Shown here piece by piece: positions 34,950 through 42,290 of a DNA stretch of 44,624 nucleotides. A model generated the notes under the pieces. The model had not been told where the DNA came from, made no database searches, and worked only from the letters and a program-made list of their open reading frames with translations. Each line of letters starts with the position of its first letter. The stretch's first letter is position 1. Position numbers and translations under genes: made by a program. The stretch comes from an uncultured Alphaproteobacteria bacterium (GTDB lineage: Bacteria; Pseudomonadota; Alphaproteobacteria; RF32; CAG-239). The stretch is from the NCBI GenBank assembly GCA_944393695.1, contig CALYAY010000012.1, positions 1 through 44,624 of the forward strand. The letters run 5' to 3'.

Positions 34950-36734
34950 CTATCTTCCCTGAGATTGTATTCTTTGCAATATTGTATATTTTGCATCTTC
35001 AATCTGACTTTGAGCAATTGTTTCGTGTTTTTCTGAAATCTCTCCGGTTTGGGAATCTCCGGTTTTACCCATATCTTCTTTTGAAAGTCCAATTTCTTCT
35101 AAGCCATTAGAAATAGCTCCCTGCTTTGCGGCAAGATAATCAATGTTTTCATTTTTTAATCTCTGGCGCAATTCTTTGATTTTTTGTAGATTTTTATCAA
35201 TATAAACAGCTTCTCCTGTATCAAAATCAAATTTTTCAACAGGTTTCTTATTGTTTTCAGAATGAAGAATAAAATCGTCTTTTTGATTAAAAAACTTATG
35301 ATCTATAGCATTTTCATCTGCGACAGCAATTAATTCGCCTGTTTCAGGATCAACCTCCAATGATACACCGCGATTTTTAACTTTATCCATTGATACCTCC
35401 TCTAAGATATTTGATGTATAACTTCCTTCCAAAGCATAAGTCTTAACAATTTCAAAATTATCTGCTTTATCGGGATATAATTGCGCATATAAATTTTGAA
35501 CTGCTGTTATATCCATTCCTTGATTGATTGCACGAATGAATGCGAAATCATTATTAGCAAGCTGATTGAAAGGAATGTATTTGCTCTCAGATTTGCTGCT
35601 TGAAAGTTTCCTATTTGCCGTATGATTTATTTGTTGCAAATTTTCTTTTACATAAGCAAAAGCATCATGCCCTGAAGTATCTATATCAACGGGAAAGCCT
35701 TTTCTTTCAAAACTTTCTTCTCTTTCAAAAAAAGCATGTGTTGAGCCGATTTTAACCCCATATCCAAATTTTCCTCTGACAGATTCTCCGCTAATCTCAG
35801 CATAACATCCTGCCGTATTCTCACCAATATATGTTGCTCCCGGATGATGTTTAAGAAATTGGCACAAACTTTCACCTGCAGAAGCCGTATTACGATTAGT
35901 TAAAATTGCAATTGGCCTCTTATATCCACCTTTAGCAAAAGCAGGATATTTCTCCTTATGAGAAGAATAATCACAAATAGATACCAACTCATCACTATAT
36001 GGATGGTTTTGTATTCTTTGCTGATAAGCATCTTTGCTTATCTCACCATTTATCATCCTGATATAATCAGCTTCTTTGGTGTCACGATAAACACTTTTTT
36101 CAAAAGGAGCTACCTCATTACCATATAATTTTTTTGCTAACAGTTCAAAAGGAATAGAGGCTCCTCCGGGATTGTCTCTAATGTCAATAATAAGGGAATC
36201 ATATTTTTCACTGCCATCAGGATTAAATAGCTTTTTATCTAATTCCTTTGAAAATTGTAACCATTCATTCGGCAAAGTATTTCCAAGTTCCGGCAACGCG
36301 ATAACGGCTGTATTTGCATTATTAATTTCCGATATTTCCCATTTCTTATCTCTGCAAATATTATTTCCAACCGCAACATGATTAGGTTCCCTGGGCAGTA
36401 AATTACCTTTACTCGGAGAAATTTTAAGATGTTCATCAGGAAGCTTTTGCAAAACTTTATCCAGCTTTACGCAAAAATCTTTTACATTTATGGTCTCAAG
36501 ATTGCCATTATAAAATTCTGCAATACTATTTTCAAATTCTTGCCTGGTTGTTTCATCCCATAAATTATACCCGACATGCCCTTTGGCAATTAACCTTCCT
36601 ATTCTGGCAATATCATTTTGTTGGTCTTCTTTTGTCATCAATCCGGATTGGACAGGAGCATCAAAAGACCTTTCAATATCTTCAAATGATATTGTATTTA
36701 TAATCTCTTCAAATGTTAATCTGTTTTCTGACAT
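34950..36734 (-). CDS. S41-peptidase-like protein with a long C-terminal extension
   Basis: The product has 594 residues and no signal peptide. Residues about 150-350 show S41 (tail-specific/tricorn-like) features: SLIIDIRDNPGGASIPFELL, then the nucleophile region NRNTASAGESLCQFLKHHP (Ser about 280), then YIGENTAGCYAEISG. The Lys that follows TxG in CtpA-type enzymes is not there (TAGC), so the mechanism may be tricorn-like or lost. About 190 residues of charged, low-complexity sequence follow the domain. The missing export signal, AT-richness and position in an apparent island separate it from housekeeping Ctp proteases. It is first in a two-gene operon. The ribosome site is weak. Confidence 0.75.
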   Translation of the reverse strand: MSENRLTFEEIINTISFEDIERSFDAPVQSGLMTKEDQQNDIARIGRLIAKGHVGYNLWDETTRQEFENSIAEFYNGNLETINVKDFCVKLDKVLQKLPDEHLKISPSKGNLLPREPNHVAVGNNICRDKKWEISEINNANTAVIALPELGNTLPNEWLQFSKELDKKLFNPDGSEKYDSLIIDIRDNPGGASIPFELLAKKLYGNEVAPFEKSVYRDTKEADYIRMINGEISKDAYQQRIQNHPYSDELVSICDYSSHKEKYPAFAKGGYKRPIAILTNRNTASAGESLCQFLKHHPGATYIGENTAGCYAEISGESVRGKFGYGVKIGSTHAFFEREESFERKGFPVDIDTSGHDAFAYVKENLQQINHTANRKLSSSKSESKYIPFNQLANNDFAFIRAINQGMDITAVQNLYAQLYPDKADNFEIVKTYALEGSYTSNILEEVSMDKVKNRGVSLEVDPETGELIAVADENAIDHKFFNQKDDFILHSENNKKPVEKFDFDTGEAVYIDKNLQKIKELRQRLKNENIDYLAAKQGAISNGLEEIGLSKEDMGKTGDSQTGEISEKHETIAQSQIEDAKYTILQRIQSQGR

Positions 36735-36747
36735 TACTTTAGCTCAA

Positions 36748-36775
36748 TATTTACATTAACACTATCATAAACCAA
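36748..36775 (-). promoter_or_regulatory. candidate promoter of the AT-rich two-gene operon
   Basis: On the minus strand TTGGTT (36770-36775) and TAAATA (36748-36753) are 16 bp apart, about 14 nt before the start codon. In such AT-rich sequence chance matches are common. Confidence 0.35.
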
Positions 36776-36849
36776 CGATAAAATCAACCAAATTTTACAA
36801 TTTTCGCAATTTTTCTCTCTATTCAAAAGCCAGAAAAGATAAGGGCTTG

Positions 36850-37569
36850 TTATTCATAAGCCGCCAGTTCTTTTTGCCGGCGGTCATATTCATAGCACAG
36901 ACGTGATTCCATGGTATAATTGGTCAGGTTGTCAAGCTTTCCCTGTTCGGTATCAAGCGTTTGCTGCAGGGTTTTCATAATCGGATCAAGCCGGGCGATA
37001 TAATATTTCTCCAAAGCATCTAATCCGGCTTTGGCCTGCGAGCGGTCAGCCACTTTAACCGCCTTAATCTCACGCACGGCCTTGTGGATTTCTTCGCTCA
37101 ACAGCGGCAGATAATATTCCAGCACAAGCTTGTTTATCCGCTGGTGCACTTCTTCATGCCTTTTGACGATGGCGTAGCGGCAGCTGTCCTTGTCAAGATC
37201 GTTGGAAATATAGATTGTGGGTTTTTGAAAACCGATAAACACCTCAATATCCGAGGGCAGAACGCAGGTTGCATTTTTATCCAGACGTTTCACCGTGGCC
37301 TGCCTGACCCAGACGATGGTGCGCAGCGGAGCTATAGCCCGGCCCAGGGTAAAAAAGCCTTTTTCTTTATATTTTGAATTTGAAGTAGAAGTCAGCTGCT
37401 GCGAGGACATACTGTAATCATAGGTCAGCTTTCCGAATGAAACAAAAAATTTAACCTCCGGCATGGGATTCATTGAGTTGCAGGAAATAAACTCACCATA
37501 GCTCCAAGCCCGGGCCGGACTCCCCGACAGGCAGACCAGCATAAAAATAAGGATGAAATTTCTTTTCAT
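36850..37569 (-). CDS. exported protein with an HExxH motif
   Basis: The product is about 239 residues from the ATG at 37569 (the ATG at 37578 abuts the ribosome site). A clear Sec signal peptide, MKRNFILIFMLVCLSGSPARA, would be cleaved before Trp. Residues about 125-140 read YAIVKRHEEVHQRINK, an HExxH metallopeptidase-type motif (HEEVH). No third ligand can be assigned. The C-terminal third is a long helical, coiled-coil-like region. Four cysteines in the mature protein could form disulfides. It is divergent from a small secreted-protein gene. Function unknown; a periplasmic zinc hydrolase is one possibility. Confidence 0.72.
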   Translation of the reverse strand: MKRNFILIFMLVCLSGSPARAWSYGEFISCNSMNPMPEVKFFVSFGKLTYDYSMSSQQLTSTSNSKYKEKGFFTLGRAIAPLRTIVWVRQATVKRLDKNATCVLPSDIEVFIGFQKPTIYISNDLDKDSCRYAIVKRHEEVHQRINKLVLEYYLPLLSEEIHKAVREIKAVKVADRSQAKAGLDALEKYYIARLDPIMKTLQQTLDTEQGKLDNLTNYTMESRLCYEYDRRQKELAAYE

Positions 37570-37659
37570 TTGACACATTCCAAGGTGAATAATAACTCTA
37601 TTTTTACAATTAATTGGTTAAAATAACCTTATGAGCGTCAACTTTATAAGGAATAAAAA

Positions 37660-37965
37660 ATGTTTCGTTTTCTGGTAATGCTGTTGCTGCTTGCAGCCGG
37701 AACGGCCCGCGCGGAAGACAACCTGCTGCAGGAATATGCCGCCAGCGGTGAAGAAGCGGCCCGGCAGATGAAAGAAAAATTTGAAAAAATGGATAAGCCC
37801 AAATATACTCAGGCTTATGAAAAATACCTGCAAGACCTGGAAGCAATTTCCGTTTTAGGAAAAAGCGTGGAAAACTTCGGCCTTGAGGAAGATTTAAAGG
37901 TCATGAACAGCGACCAGCCTTACCTTTATTCTCATCAGGAAGGTTCCATCCGCCTCGGCCTTTAG
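37660..37965 (+). CDS. small secreted protein
   Basis: The product has 101 residues with a signal peptide (MFRFLVMLLLLAAGTARA, cleavage before Glu) and a mature helical, charged region of about 83 residues (SGEEAARQMKEKFEKMDK). No cysteines are left after processing. AAGGA lies 7 nt before the ATG. Its 3' end overlaps the zeta-like kinase gene by 4 nt, tail-to-tail. Function unknown; it may be a periplasmic partner of the divergent HExxH protein, on position alone. Confidence 0.7.
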   Translation: MFRFLVMLLLLAAGTARAEDNLLQEYAASGEEAARQMKEKFEKMDKPKYTQAYEKYLQDLEAISVLGKSVENFGLEEDLKVMNSDQPYLYSHQEGSIRLGL

Positions 37966-38603
37966 ACTTGCCGCTCAAAGCAATTATTGCTCGTATTATA
38001 AACAATAACCTTGTCCGCCGTCTTTTTATACTGGTTCAAATATTCGTCAGTCAAGGCGCTGCGTTGGTCAATCAGTTGTTTGGGGGTATGGCGGTGAGTT
38101 GTTTTCTCTCTTTCCTGAGCCCGGGCATAAGCTTTTTCTTTTGAGCACAAAATAAAATCAATTTCGGTGGCAAAGCCCATTTTCTTTAAGTTTTTCACCA
38201 GCTGGACATGAGCCGGATTAACCCCGCTGTGTTCCAGACAGATATTTAATTTGCGCTCCACCGCCCGGCGCAAAACCTCATAACCGATAACCCGGGCCGG
38301 TATTTCCCATTTCTTAAAACTTTCTGCACTGCCCAACCGATACAAATCCTGCTGATATCTGGGAATCATTTCCATAATGGCGTCAAAGCTGATAAAAACA
38401 GATGCATCACTCTGCCTCTCTTTGCAAAAAGTACTCTTGCCCGCCCCCGGAATCCCGCTCACCTGCACAAAAAGCGGAGCGGAAGATGTTTCTTTTTTCC
38501 TCAAAATATTTTCAATAATCTGCTCATAAAGCGGCGTCTTGATTTTCTCATATTCATAAGGTATCAAAGCCGTCACATCCGGCATAAGTTCGGTTATTTT
38601 CAT
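37962..38603 (-). CDS. zeta-toxin-like P-loop kinase
   Basis: The product has 213 residues from the ATG at 38603, which has AGAGGA 5 nt upstream. The frame runs on to 38687, but that part is AT-rich leader. Walker A is GIPGAGKST (residues 50-58), followed by FISFDAIMEMIPRY and RRAVERKLNICLEHSG at the places of the catalytic Asp and Arg in zeta/AAA_33 kinases. A lid-like RAQEREKTTHRHTP segment follows. It may phosphorylate a small molecule or nucleotide sugar. Zeta toxins usually come with an epsilon antitoxin; no such small gene is adjacent on the same strand, so a housekeeping kinase is equally likely. Confidence 0.75.
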   Translation of the reverse strand: MKITELMPDVTALIPYEYEKIKTPLYEQIIENILRKKETSSAPLFVQVSGIPGAGKSTFCKERQSDASVFISFDAIMEMIPRYQQDLYRLGSAESFKKWEIPARVIGYEVLRRAVERKLNICLEHSGVNPAHVQLVKNLKKMGFATEIDFILCSKEKAYARAQEREKTTHRHTPKQLIDQRSALTDEYLNQYKKTADKVIVYNTSNNCFERQV

Positions 38604-38710
38604 TTTATTCCTCTTTTTTCTGCATATGAGTACCATAATTTTAATAAAAAAACAACATTCAGCGCCTAAAATGTTGCCAATGAACACTAACTTTTTGAAA
38701 GCTGAAAATT

Positions 38711-39547
38711 ATGACTAAAATCACTTGGAAACCGGCCACCATGGTTTATCCCGCCCCTCCGGCGCTCATTTCCTGCGGAACTCTTGAACAACCCAATGTT
38801 ATGACGGCCGCCTGGACCGGCATCATCAACAGCGAACCGCCCATGACCTATGTTTCCATCCGTCCAAGCAGATTCTCTCATGAAATTATCAAAGAAACCC
38901 GGGAATTTGTCATTAACCTGCCCAGTCTGAATATGGTAACGGCCGTAGATTTCTGCGGCGTAAAATCCGGCCGTGATGTTAATAAATTCAAAGAAACCGG
39001 ATTAACCCCGATAGCCTCTTCGGCCGTGGCCGCGCCGCAAATTGAGCAATGCCCGGTTTCGGTGGAATGTAAGGTTGTCGATATTCAAAGCTATGGTTCG
39101 CATGACATGTTTGTAGCCGAAATCATGGCTGTTGATGTTGATGATAAGTTCATTGACCCGGCCGGCAAGTTTTGGCTGGAAAAAACCGGTTTATTGGCTT
39201 ATGCCCACGGTCACTACTTCACCCTTGGGCGGGAACTCGGCAATTTTGGCTTCTCAGTAAACAAAAAGCGCCTGGATTTCATGCGCAAAATGGAAAAAGT
39301 TGAAGTAATGGTCAAAGAGCGCAAGTCGGTTGTCCTTGAGAAAAGAGCCGAACTTGAGGCCAGACCTCAGGAACAACGCTCAAAATTTGCCCGTCACAAA
39401 AAGGCGGAGCCAACCCGCCGTCCGGATAAAAAATTCAATGGAAAAGCAAAATTTCATAAAGCCCTGCATGCCTTGCCCCCGGAGGAAAAAACGGAATCCC
39501 GTCACCCCCGCCGTGGCACGGCATATAAAAACAACAAGAGAATATAA
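38711..39547 (+). CDS. flavin reductase-like protein with a basic C-terminal tail
   Basis: The product has 278 residues. Residues 1-185 form a flavoredoxin/flavin-reductase-like FMN-binding domain: MVYPAPPALISCGTLEQPN, MTAAWTGIINSEPPMTYVSI, SRFSHEIIKETREFVINLP and TAVDFCGVKSGRDVNKF are all typical. It would bind FMN and pass electrons from a pyridine nucleotide. From about 195 a Lys/Arg-rich tail of about 80 residues follows (RSKFARHKKAEPTRRPDKK), absent from the usual flavoredoxins of about 190 residues. The tail might bind nucleic acid or anionic surfaces. The ribosome site is weak. The repeat mosaic begins right after the stop. Confidence 0.85.
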   Translation: MTKITWKPATMVYPAPPALISCGTLEQPNVMTAAWTGIINSEPPMTYVSIRPSRFSHEIIKETREFVINLPSLNMVTAVDFCGVKSGRDVNKFKETGLTPIASSAVAAPQIEQCPVSVECKVVDIQSYGSHDMFVAEIMAVDVDDKFIDPAGKFWLEKTGLLAYAHGHYFTLGRELGNFGFSVNKKRLDFMRKMEKVEVMVKERKSVVLEKRAELEARPQEQRSKFARHKKAEPTRRPDKKFNGKAKFHKALHALPPEEKTESRHPRRGTAYKNNKRI

Positions 39548-39596
39548 CATCTCTGCCCCTCTTCCCATATCCTCCTCTAAAACCTCTCCGTATACT

Positions 39597-39646
39597 TCCC
39601 TCTCCCTTGAGGGGAGAGGTCGACACGAAGTGTCGGGTGAGGGTGA
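39597..39646 (+). repeat. CCCTCTCCCTTGAGGGGAGAGG hairpin module, copy 2
   Basis: Same outer sequence as 15896-15946 but with a different inner hairpin (CGACACGAAGTGTCG instead of CGGAGCGTAAGCTCCG). The change keeps pairing. Confidence 0.75.
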
Positions 39647-39657
39647 TAATAAAAACC

Positions 39658-39872
39658 TGTCATCCCTCGTTCAGCGCCAGTCTGAACGTCAAGGGATCTT
39701 CTTTGTTGCCCTCTCCCCTTTAGAAAGGGGAGCCGGAGGGGTCAAATACCAGCTATATTTTAATTAAGACTGAATAAGGCTATATCTTCTCCCCCCAGCC
39801 CCCTCATCTATGAGGGGGTGACAAATTTGTAGATCCCTTGACCGCAAGACTTACGCTTGCGGAGGGATGACA
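39658..39872 (-). repeat. 215-bp TGTCATCCCTC-ended element, left copy
   Basis: Reverse complement of 41100-41314, the same length (215 bp) and near-identical by eye. On the plus strand it starts TGTCATCCCTCGTTCAG and ends GAGGGATGACA. The ends are inverted repeats of about 11 bp, as in MITE-like elements. Inside are four hairpins. No clear target duplication was found. With its partner it brackets the pilin gene. Confidence 0.9.
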
Positions 39873-39937
39873 GTGTCCCTCTCCCCTCAAGGGAGAGGTA
39901 GGGGGAGAGGGAGGGAGGAGGAATAAAAATAAGGTAA

Positions 39938-39968
39938 AGAAAAAACTCCGGCGGGAGGCCGGAGTTTT
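39938..39968 (-). terminator. terminator after the pilin gene
   Basis: On the minus strand AAAACTCCGGC pairs with GCCGGAGTTTT around CTCCC, followed by a T-run and pyrimidines, starting about 28 nt after the pilin stop codon. Confidence 0.88.
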
Positions 39969-39995
39969 CGATATCCAAAGCAAAGTTTTTTATTA

Positions 39996-40577
39996 TTAGT
40001 TGTATTTCCAAGTAATGGTATTATCATTCTCTTCACATTCGCCAGCAGCATCAACCAGAGAAACCGGAAGAGTTCCTGCTGTCCAGGAATGGACAGTTCC
40101 ACCTTCTATCTCAATACTAACTAGACCAGAAGCGGCAGACCCACCCCAATCGGTGGTGGCGATGGTGATACAGGCTGACTTATCCAAGCCGCCATAAGCA
40201 ACGGTAAACATTGCAGGATCTGTACCATCCACCTTAATTGTAACTTCTCCGTTAAACGGATTTTTTAAATCTTCAGATGTGACTGCGCTTGTTCCCGAGC
40301 CTGTTGTAGTTTTCTTTATCATATCACTGGAAACAACGCCAAAGGCTATTGCATTTGCATTATCCAAGCCGGCAAATGAAGACTGAGTGGCGTACAGCGT
40401 ACGGATGTTGGTAATCAACATGGAAAGCTGATCCAAGGTCTGGTTGGTTTTGTATTTGGCCATGGCCTTTGAATAACCGGCGATACCACCGACTGACAAT
40501 ACGCCGATAATCGCCAAAACACCGAGCATTTCGACCATGGAACGGCCGGATTGTTCTGAATCATATAATTTTTTCAT
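39996..40577 (-). CDS. type IV pilin-like major subunit (PilS/type IVb-like)
   Basis: The product has 193 residues. A short basic leader ends in Gly11, then RSMVEMLGVLAIIGVLSVGG, the hydrophobic N-terminal helix of type IV pilins with Glu at +5 of the mature chain. The +1 residue is Arg, not the usual Phe or Met, so processing may be atypical. The globular part has two cysteines (in KSACITIA and AGECEEND) that could form the C-terminal disulfide loop of type IVb pilins. AAGGAG sits 7 nt before the ATG, a strong site. It has its own promoter and terminator, and lies downstream of a secretin-like operon on the same strand. The whole unit is bracketed by inverted 215-bp repeats. Confidence 0.85.
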   Translation of the reverse strand: MKKLYDSEQSGRSMVEMLGVLAIIGVLSVGGIAGYSKAMAKYKTNQTLDQLSMLITNIRTLYATQSSFAGLDNANAIAFGVVSSDMIKKTTTGSGTSAVTSEDLKNPFNGEVTIKVDGTDPAMFTVAYGGLDKSACITIATTDWGGSAASGLVSIEIEGGTVHSWTAGTLPVSLVDAAGECEENDNTITWKYN

Positions 40578-40621
40578 TTTCTTTCTCCTTGAATATCCCC
40601 TCTATACTTAGAATTTATCTC

Positions 40622-40650
40622 ATTTTTGGTGATTAGACAATCCTGCCTTT
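40622..40650 (-). promoter_or_regulatory. candidate promoter of the pilin gene
   Basis: On the minus strand TTGTCT (40645-40650) and TAAATT (40622-40627) are 17 bp apart, about 45 nt before the start codon. Confidence 0.45.
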
Positions 40651-40684
40651 GGGCATAGTTAATTATCTTCGTGCTATGACTTTA

Positions 40685-40700
40685 GTCATAAAATGGTTAA
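40685..40700. promoter_or_regulatory. operator-like palindrome upstream of the pilin promoter
   Basis: TATGACT-TT-AGTCATA, a perfect 7-2-7 inverted repeat with its centre about 45 bp upstream of the candidate -35. Position fits an activator or repressor site; the regulator is unknown. Confidence 0.4.
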
Positions 40701-40756
40701 TATTTCTTAAAAATTGTGGATTTTTTTTGGGATTTTGGAAGGGAGGGGTGACATTG

Positions 40757-40926
40757 TCAAACCCTCTCCTACTTTCTGGCTCCTAAGCTCACTGCGTTTG
40801 CCAAGTCGCTGCGGTCACTCGGTTTGTAACGCTCATTTCGCTTCGCTACCGCTAGCTCATGAGCTAACAAACTGTCGCCTGTCGTTGAAAATATCTCCGC
40901 CGGAGATATTTTCTGCCTCCAGCCCT
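40757..40926 (+). repeat. 170-bp repeat unit, copy 2
   Basis: Matches the reverse complement of 22177-22346 over 170 bp. It carries a perfect 13-1-13 palindrome (GAAAATATCTCCG-C-CGGAGATATTTTC) and CTAGCTCATGAGCTA. Confidence 0.85.
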
Positions 40927-41099
40927 ATAACTATAGGGGGAGGGTTTAGGGATGACATTGCCCCTTACTTCCTCCCTCCCTGAAAATTCAGGTTCCTTTA
41001 TCTTCCCCCCCCCTCCCTAAAGCCTTAGTCCCCTCTATGTCCCCCCTCCCTAAAGCCTTAGGGAGGGCAGGGGAGGGTTTCACATTCAAACAAAAAAAC

Positions 41100-41314
41100 T
41101 GTCATCCCTCCGCAAGCGTAAGTCTTGCGGTCAGGGGATCTACAAATTTGTCACCCCCTCATAGATGAGGGGGCTGGGGGGAGAGGATATAGCCTTATTC
41201 AATCTTAATTAAAATATAGCCGCAATTTAACCCCTCCGGCTCCCCTTTCTAAAGGGGAGAGAGCAACAAAGAAGATCCCTTGACGTTCAGACTGGCGCTG
41301 AACGAGGGATGACA
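41100..41314 (+). repeat. 215-bp TGTCATCCCTC-ended element, right copy
   Basis: Starts TGTCATCCCTCCGCAAG and ends CGAGGGATGACA. It is in inverted orientation to 39658-39872, with the pilin gene in the 1227 bp between them. Hairpins in order: CCGCAAG/CTTGCGG, CCCCCTCAT/ATGAGGGGG, CTCCCCTTT/AAAGGGGAG, GTTCAG/CTGAAC. Confidence 0.9.
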
Positions 41315-41494
41315 TTGCCCCTTACGTCCTCCCTCCCTGAAAACTCAGGGAGGGCAGGGGAGGGTTTCACAATGTCATTCTCCTATCCCTCTTTGTCATA
41401 CTCCGGCTTGACCGGAGGATCCAGGCCAAAAAATTAGCTCCTTTCCCACCTGGATTCCCGGTCAAGCCGGGAATGACAAATAAGAGAGGGTGAT

Positions 41495-41530
41495 AAAAAC
41501 ACCCGGAAGCTCATCACTTCCGGGGTTTTT
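41495..41530 (-). terminator. terminator of the secretin-like operon
   Basis: On the minus strand AAAAACCCCGGAAG pairs with CTTCCGGGTGTTTTT (one bulge) around a 7-nt loop, beginning just after the stop codon at 41532. The sequence works as a terminator on both strands. Confidence 0.88.
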
Positions 41531-41531
41531 G

Positions 41532-42278
41532 TTACTGCAAAGGCGGAATGTTAAATTGCCCGATTTCTCCCGGCGCAATTTTAACATTGGAATAGCGCAT
41601 ATTACCGGTTTCAATCACAAAACGCTGCCGCCCGGTCAGCTGTGAGGCCAGGTCATAAAAGTCGCGGGCGTTTAATTCCTGCCGCTGCGGATTCATAATA
41701 TACAAAACGCAGCCCTGCATTTTTTCCGCCACACCGCAGCGGGCACGCCCCCTGGGAACTTCCGGATTAACAATCACGCCCTGCAATCCGTCACGCACCA
41801 CGGTTTCTTCCGTAAAGAAAAACTTGGCAAAGATAAATCCGACGATAAACATAATCAATGCGGCGATTCCCATAGCCTTGCGGGTAAACAAATCCCCTTG
41901 CATCAAAGTCTGCACACCGTGAGGTGTTTCAAGATCACTGTCATTGATAAACTGCGGAATCTCCTGATTAAAATTAACCGGTGTGGTATTTTTCTGCGGC
42001 AGATTCGCATTATAATTTTCTTCCGCGGCGTCTGAAATTTTATTTTCATTTTCCGAAAGCATAAACGGCATATTGTCCTCAGGTGCTTTCGGCGTTCCTT
42101 CAGTGTTTCTCGGCGGCTGCGGCATAGCCGGACGCGCCGGCTGCGGCTGACCGGGCAGGGGACGCTGCACCAGTTTTTTTATCGGCCGCTTGATTTTTCT
42201 CAGCCTCGGACCGTTACCGCCCGGCAACGGCGGCATATTACTCACGGGGCCGGAATTATTATTTGTTTCATCACTCAT
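41532..42278 (-). CDS. single-span membrane protein of a pilus/secretion operon
   Basis: The product is about 248 residues from the ATG at 42278. The ATG at 42287 directly abuts the AGGGA site, whereas 42278 is 9 nt from it. The first 125 residues are Pro/Asn-rich with a basic patch (RLRKIKRPIKKLVQRP), likely cytoplasmic and disordered. One transmembrane helix follows (about 129-150, AALIMFIVGFIFAKFFF), then an exported domain of about 100 residues with two cysteines (GRARCGVAEKMQGCVLYIMN). I do not recognise the family. The position downstream of a secretin-like gene suggests an inner-membrane partner such as a PilP/GspC-type connector; this is inference. Confidence 0.7.
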   Translation of the reverse strand: MSDETNNNSGPVSNMPPLPGGNGPRLRKIKRPIKKLVQRPLPGQPQPARPAMPQPPRNTEGTPKAPEDNMPFMLSENENKISDAAEENYNANLPQKNTTPVNFNQEIPQFINDSDLETPHGVQTLMQGDLFTRKAMGIAALIMFIVGFIFAKFFFTEETVVRDGLQGVIVNPEVPRGRARCGVAEKMQGCVLYIMNPQRQELNARDFYDLASQLTGRQRFVIETGNMRYSNVKIAPGEIGQFNIPPLQ

Positions 42279-42290
42279 TTTTCGCATTCC

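Larger units (their letters stand above)
39548..39935. repeat. intergenic repeat mosaic C (no gene seen)
   Basis: Built of a CCCTCTCCCTTGAGGGGAGAGG module (39597-39646), the reverse copy of the 215-bp element (39658-39872) and an inverted core of the first module (about 39875-39900). No ribosome site or gene was seen. Confidence 0.85.
40735..41490. repeat. intergenic repeat mosaic D (no gene seen)
   Basis: About 750 bp between the pilin gene and the secretin operon. It contains the 170-bp unit (40757-40926), several CCCTCCCTGAAAA/TCAGGGAGGG and CTCCCTAAAGCCTTAGGGAGG palindromes (near 41046 and 41330), the 215-bp element (41100-41314), and two TGTCAT..GGATCC palindromes facing each other (41394-41422 and 41452-41478). 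Open frames here are repeat artefacts. Confidence 0.85.

Noticed and set aside
40714..40983. 89-codon plus-strand frame upstream of the pilin gene
   Set aside because: It is the translation of the 170-bp repeat unit and has no ribosome site.
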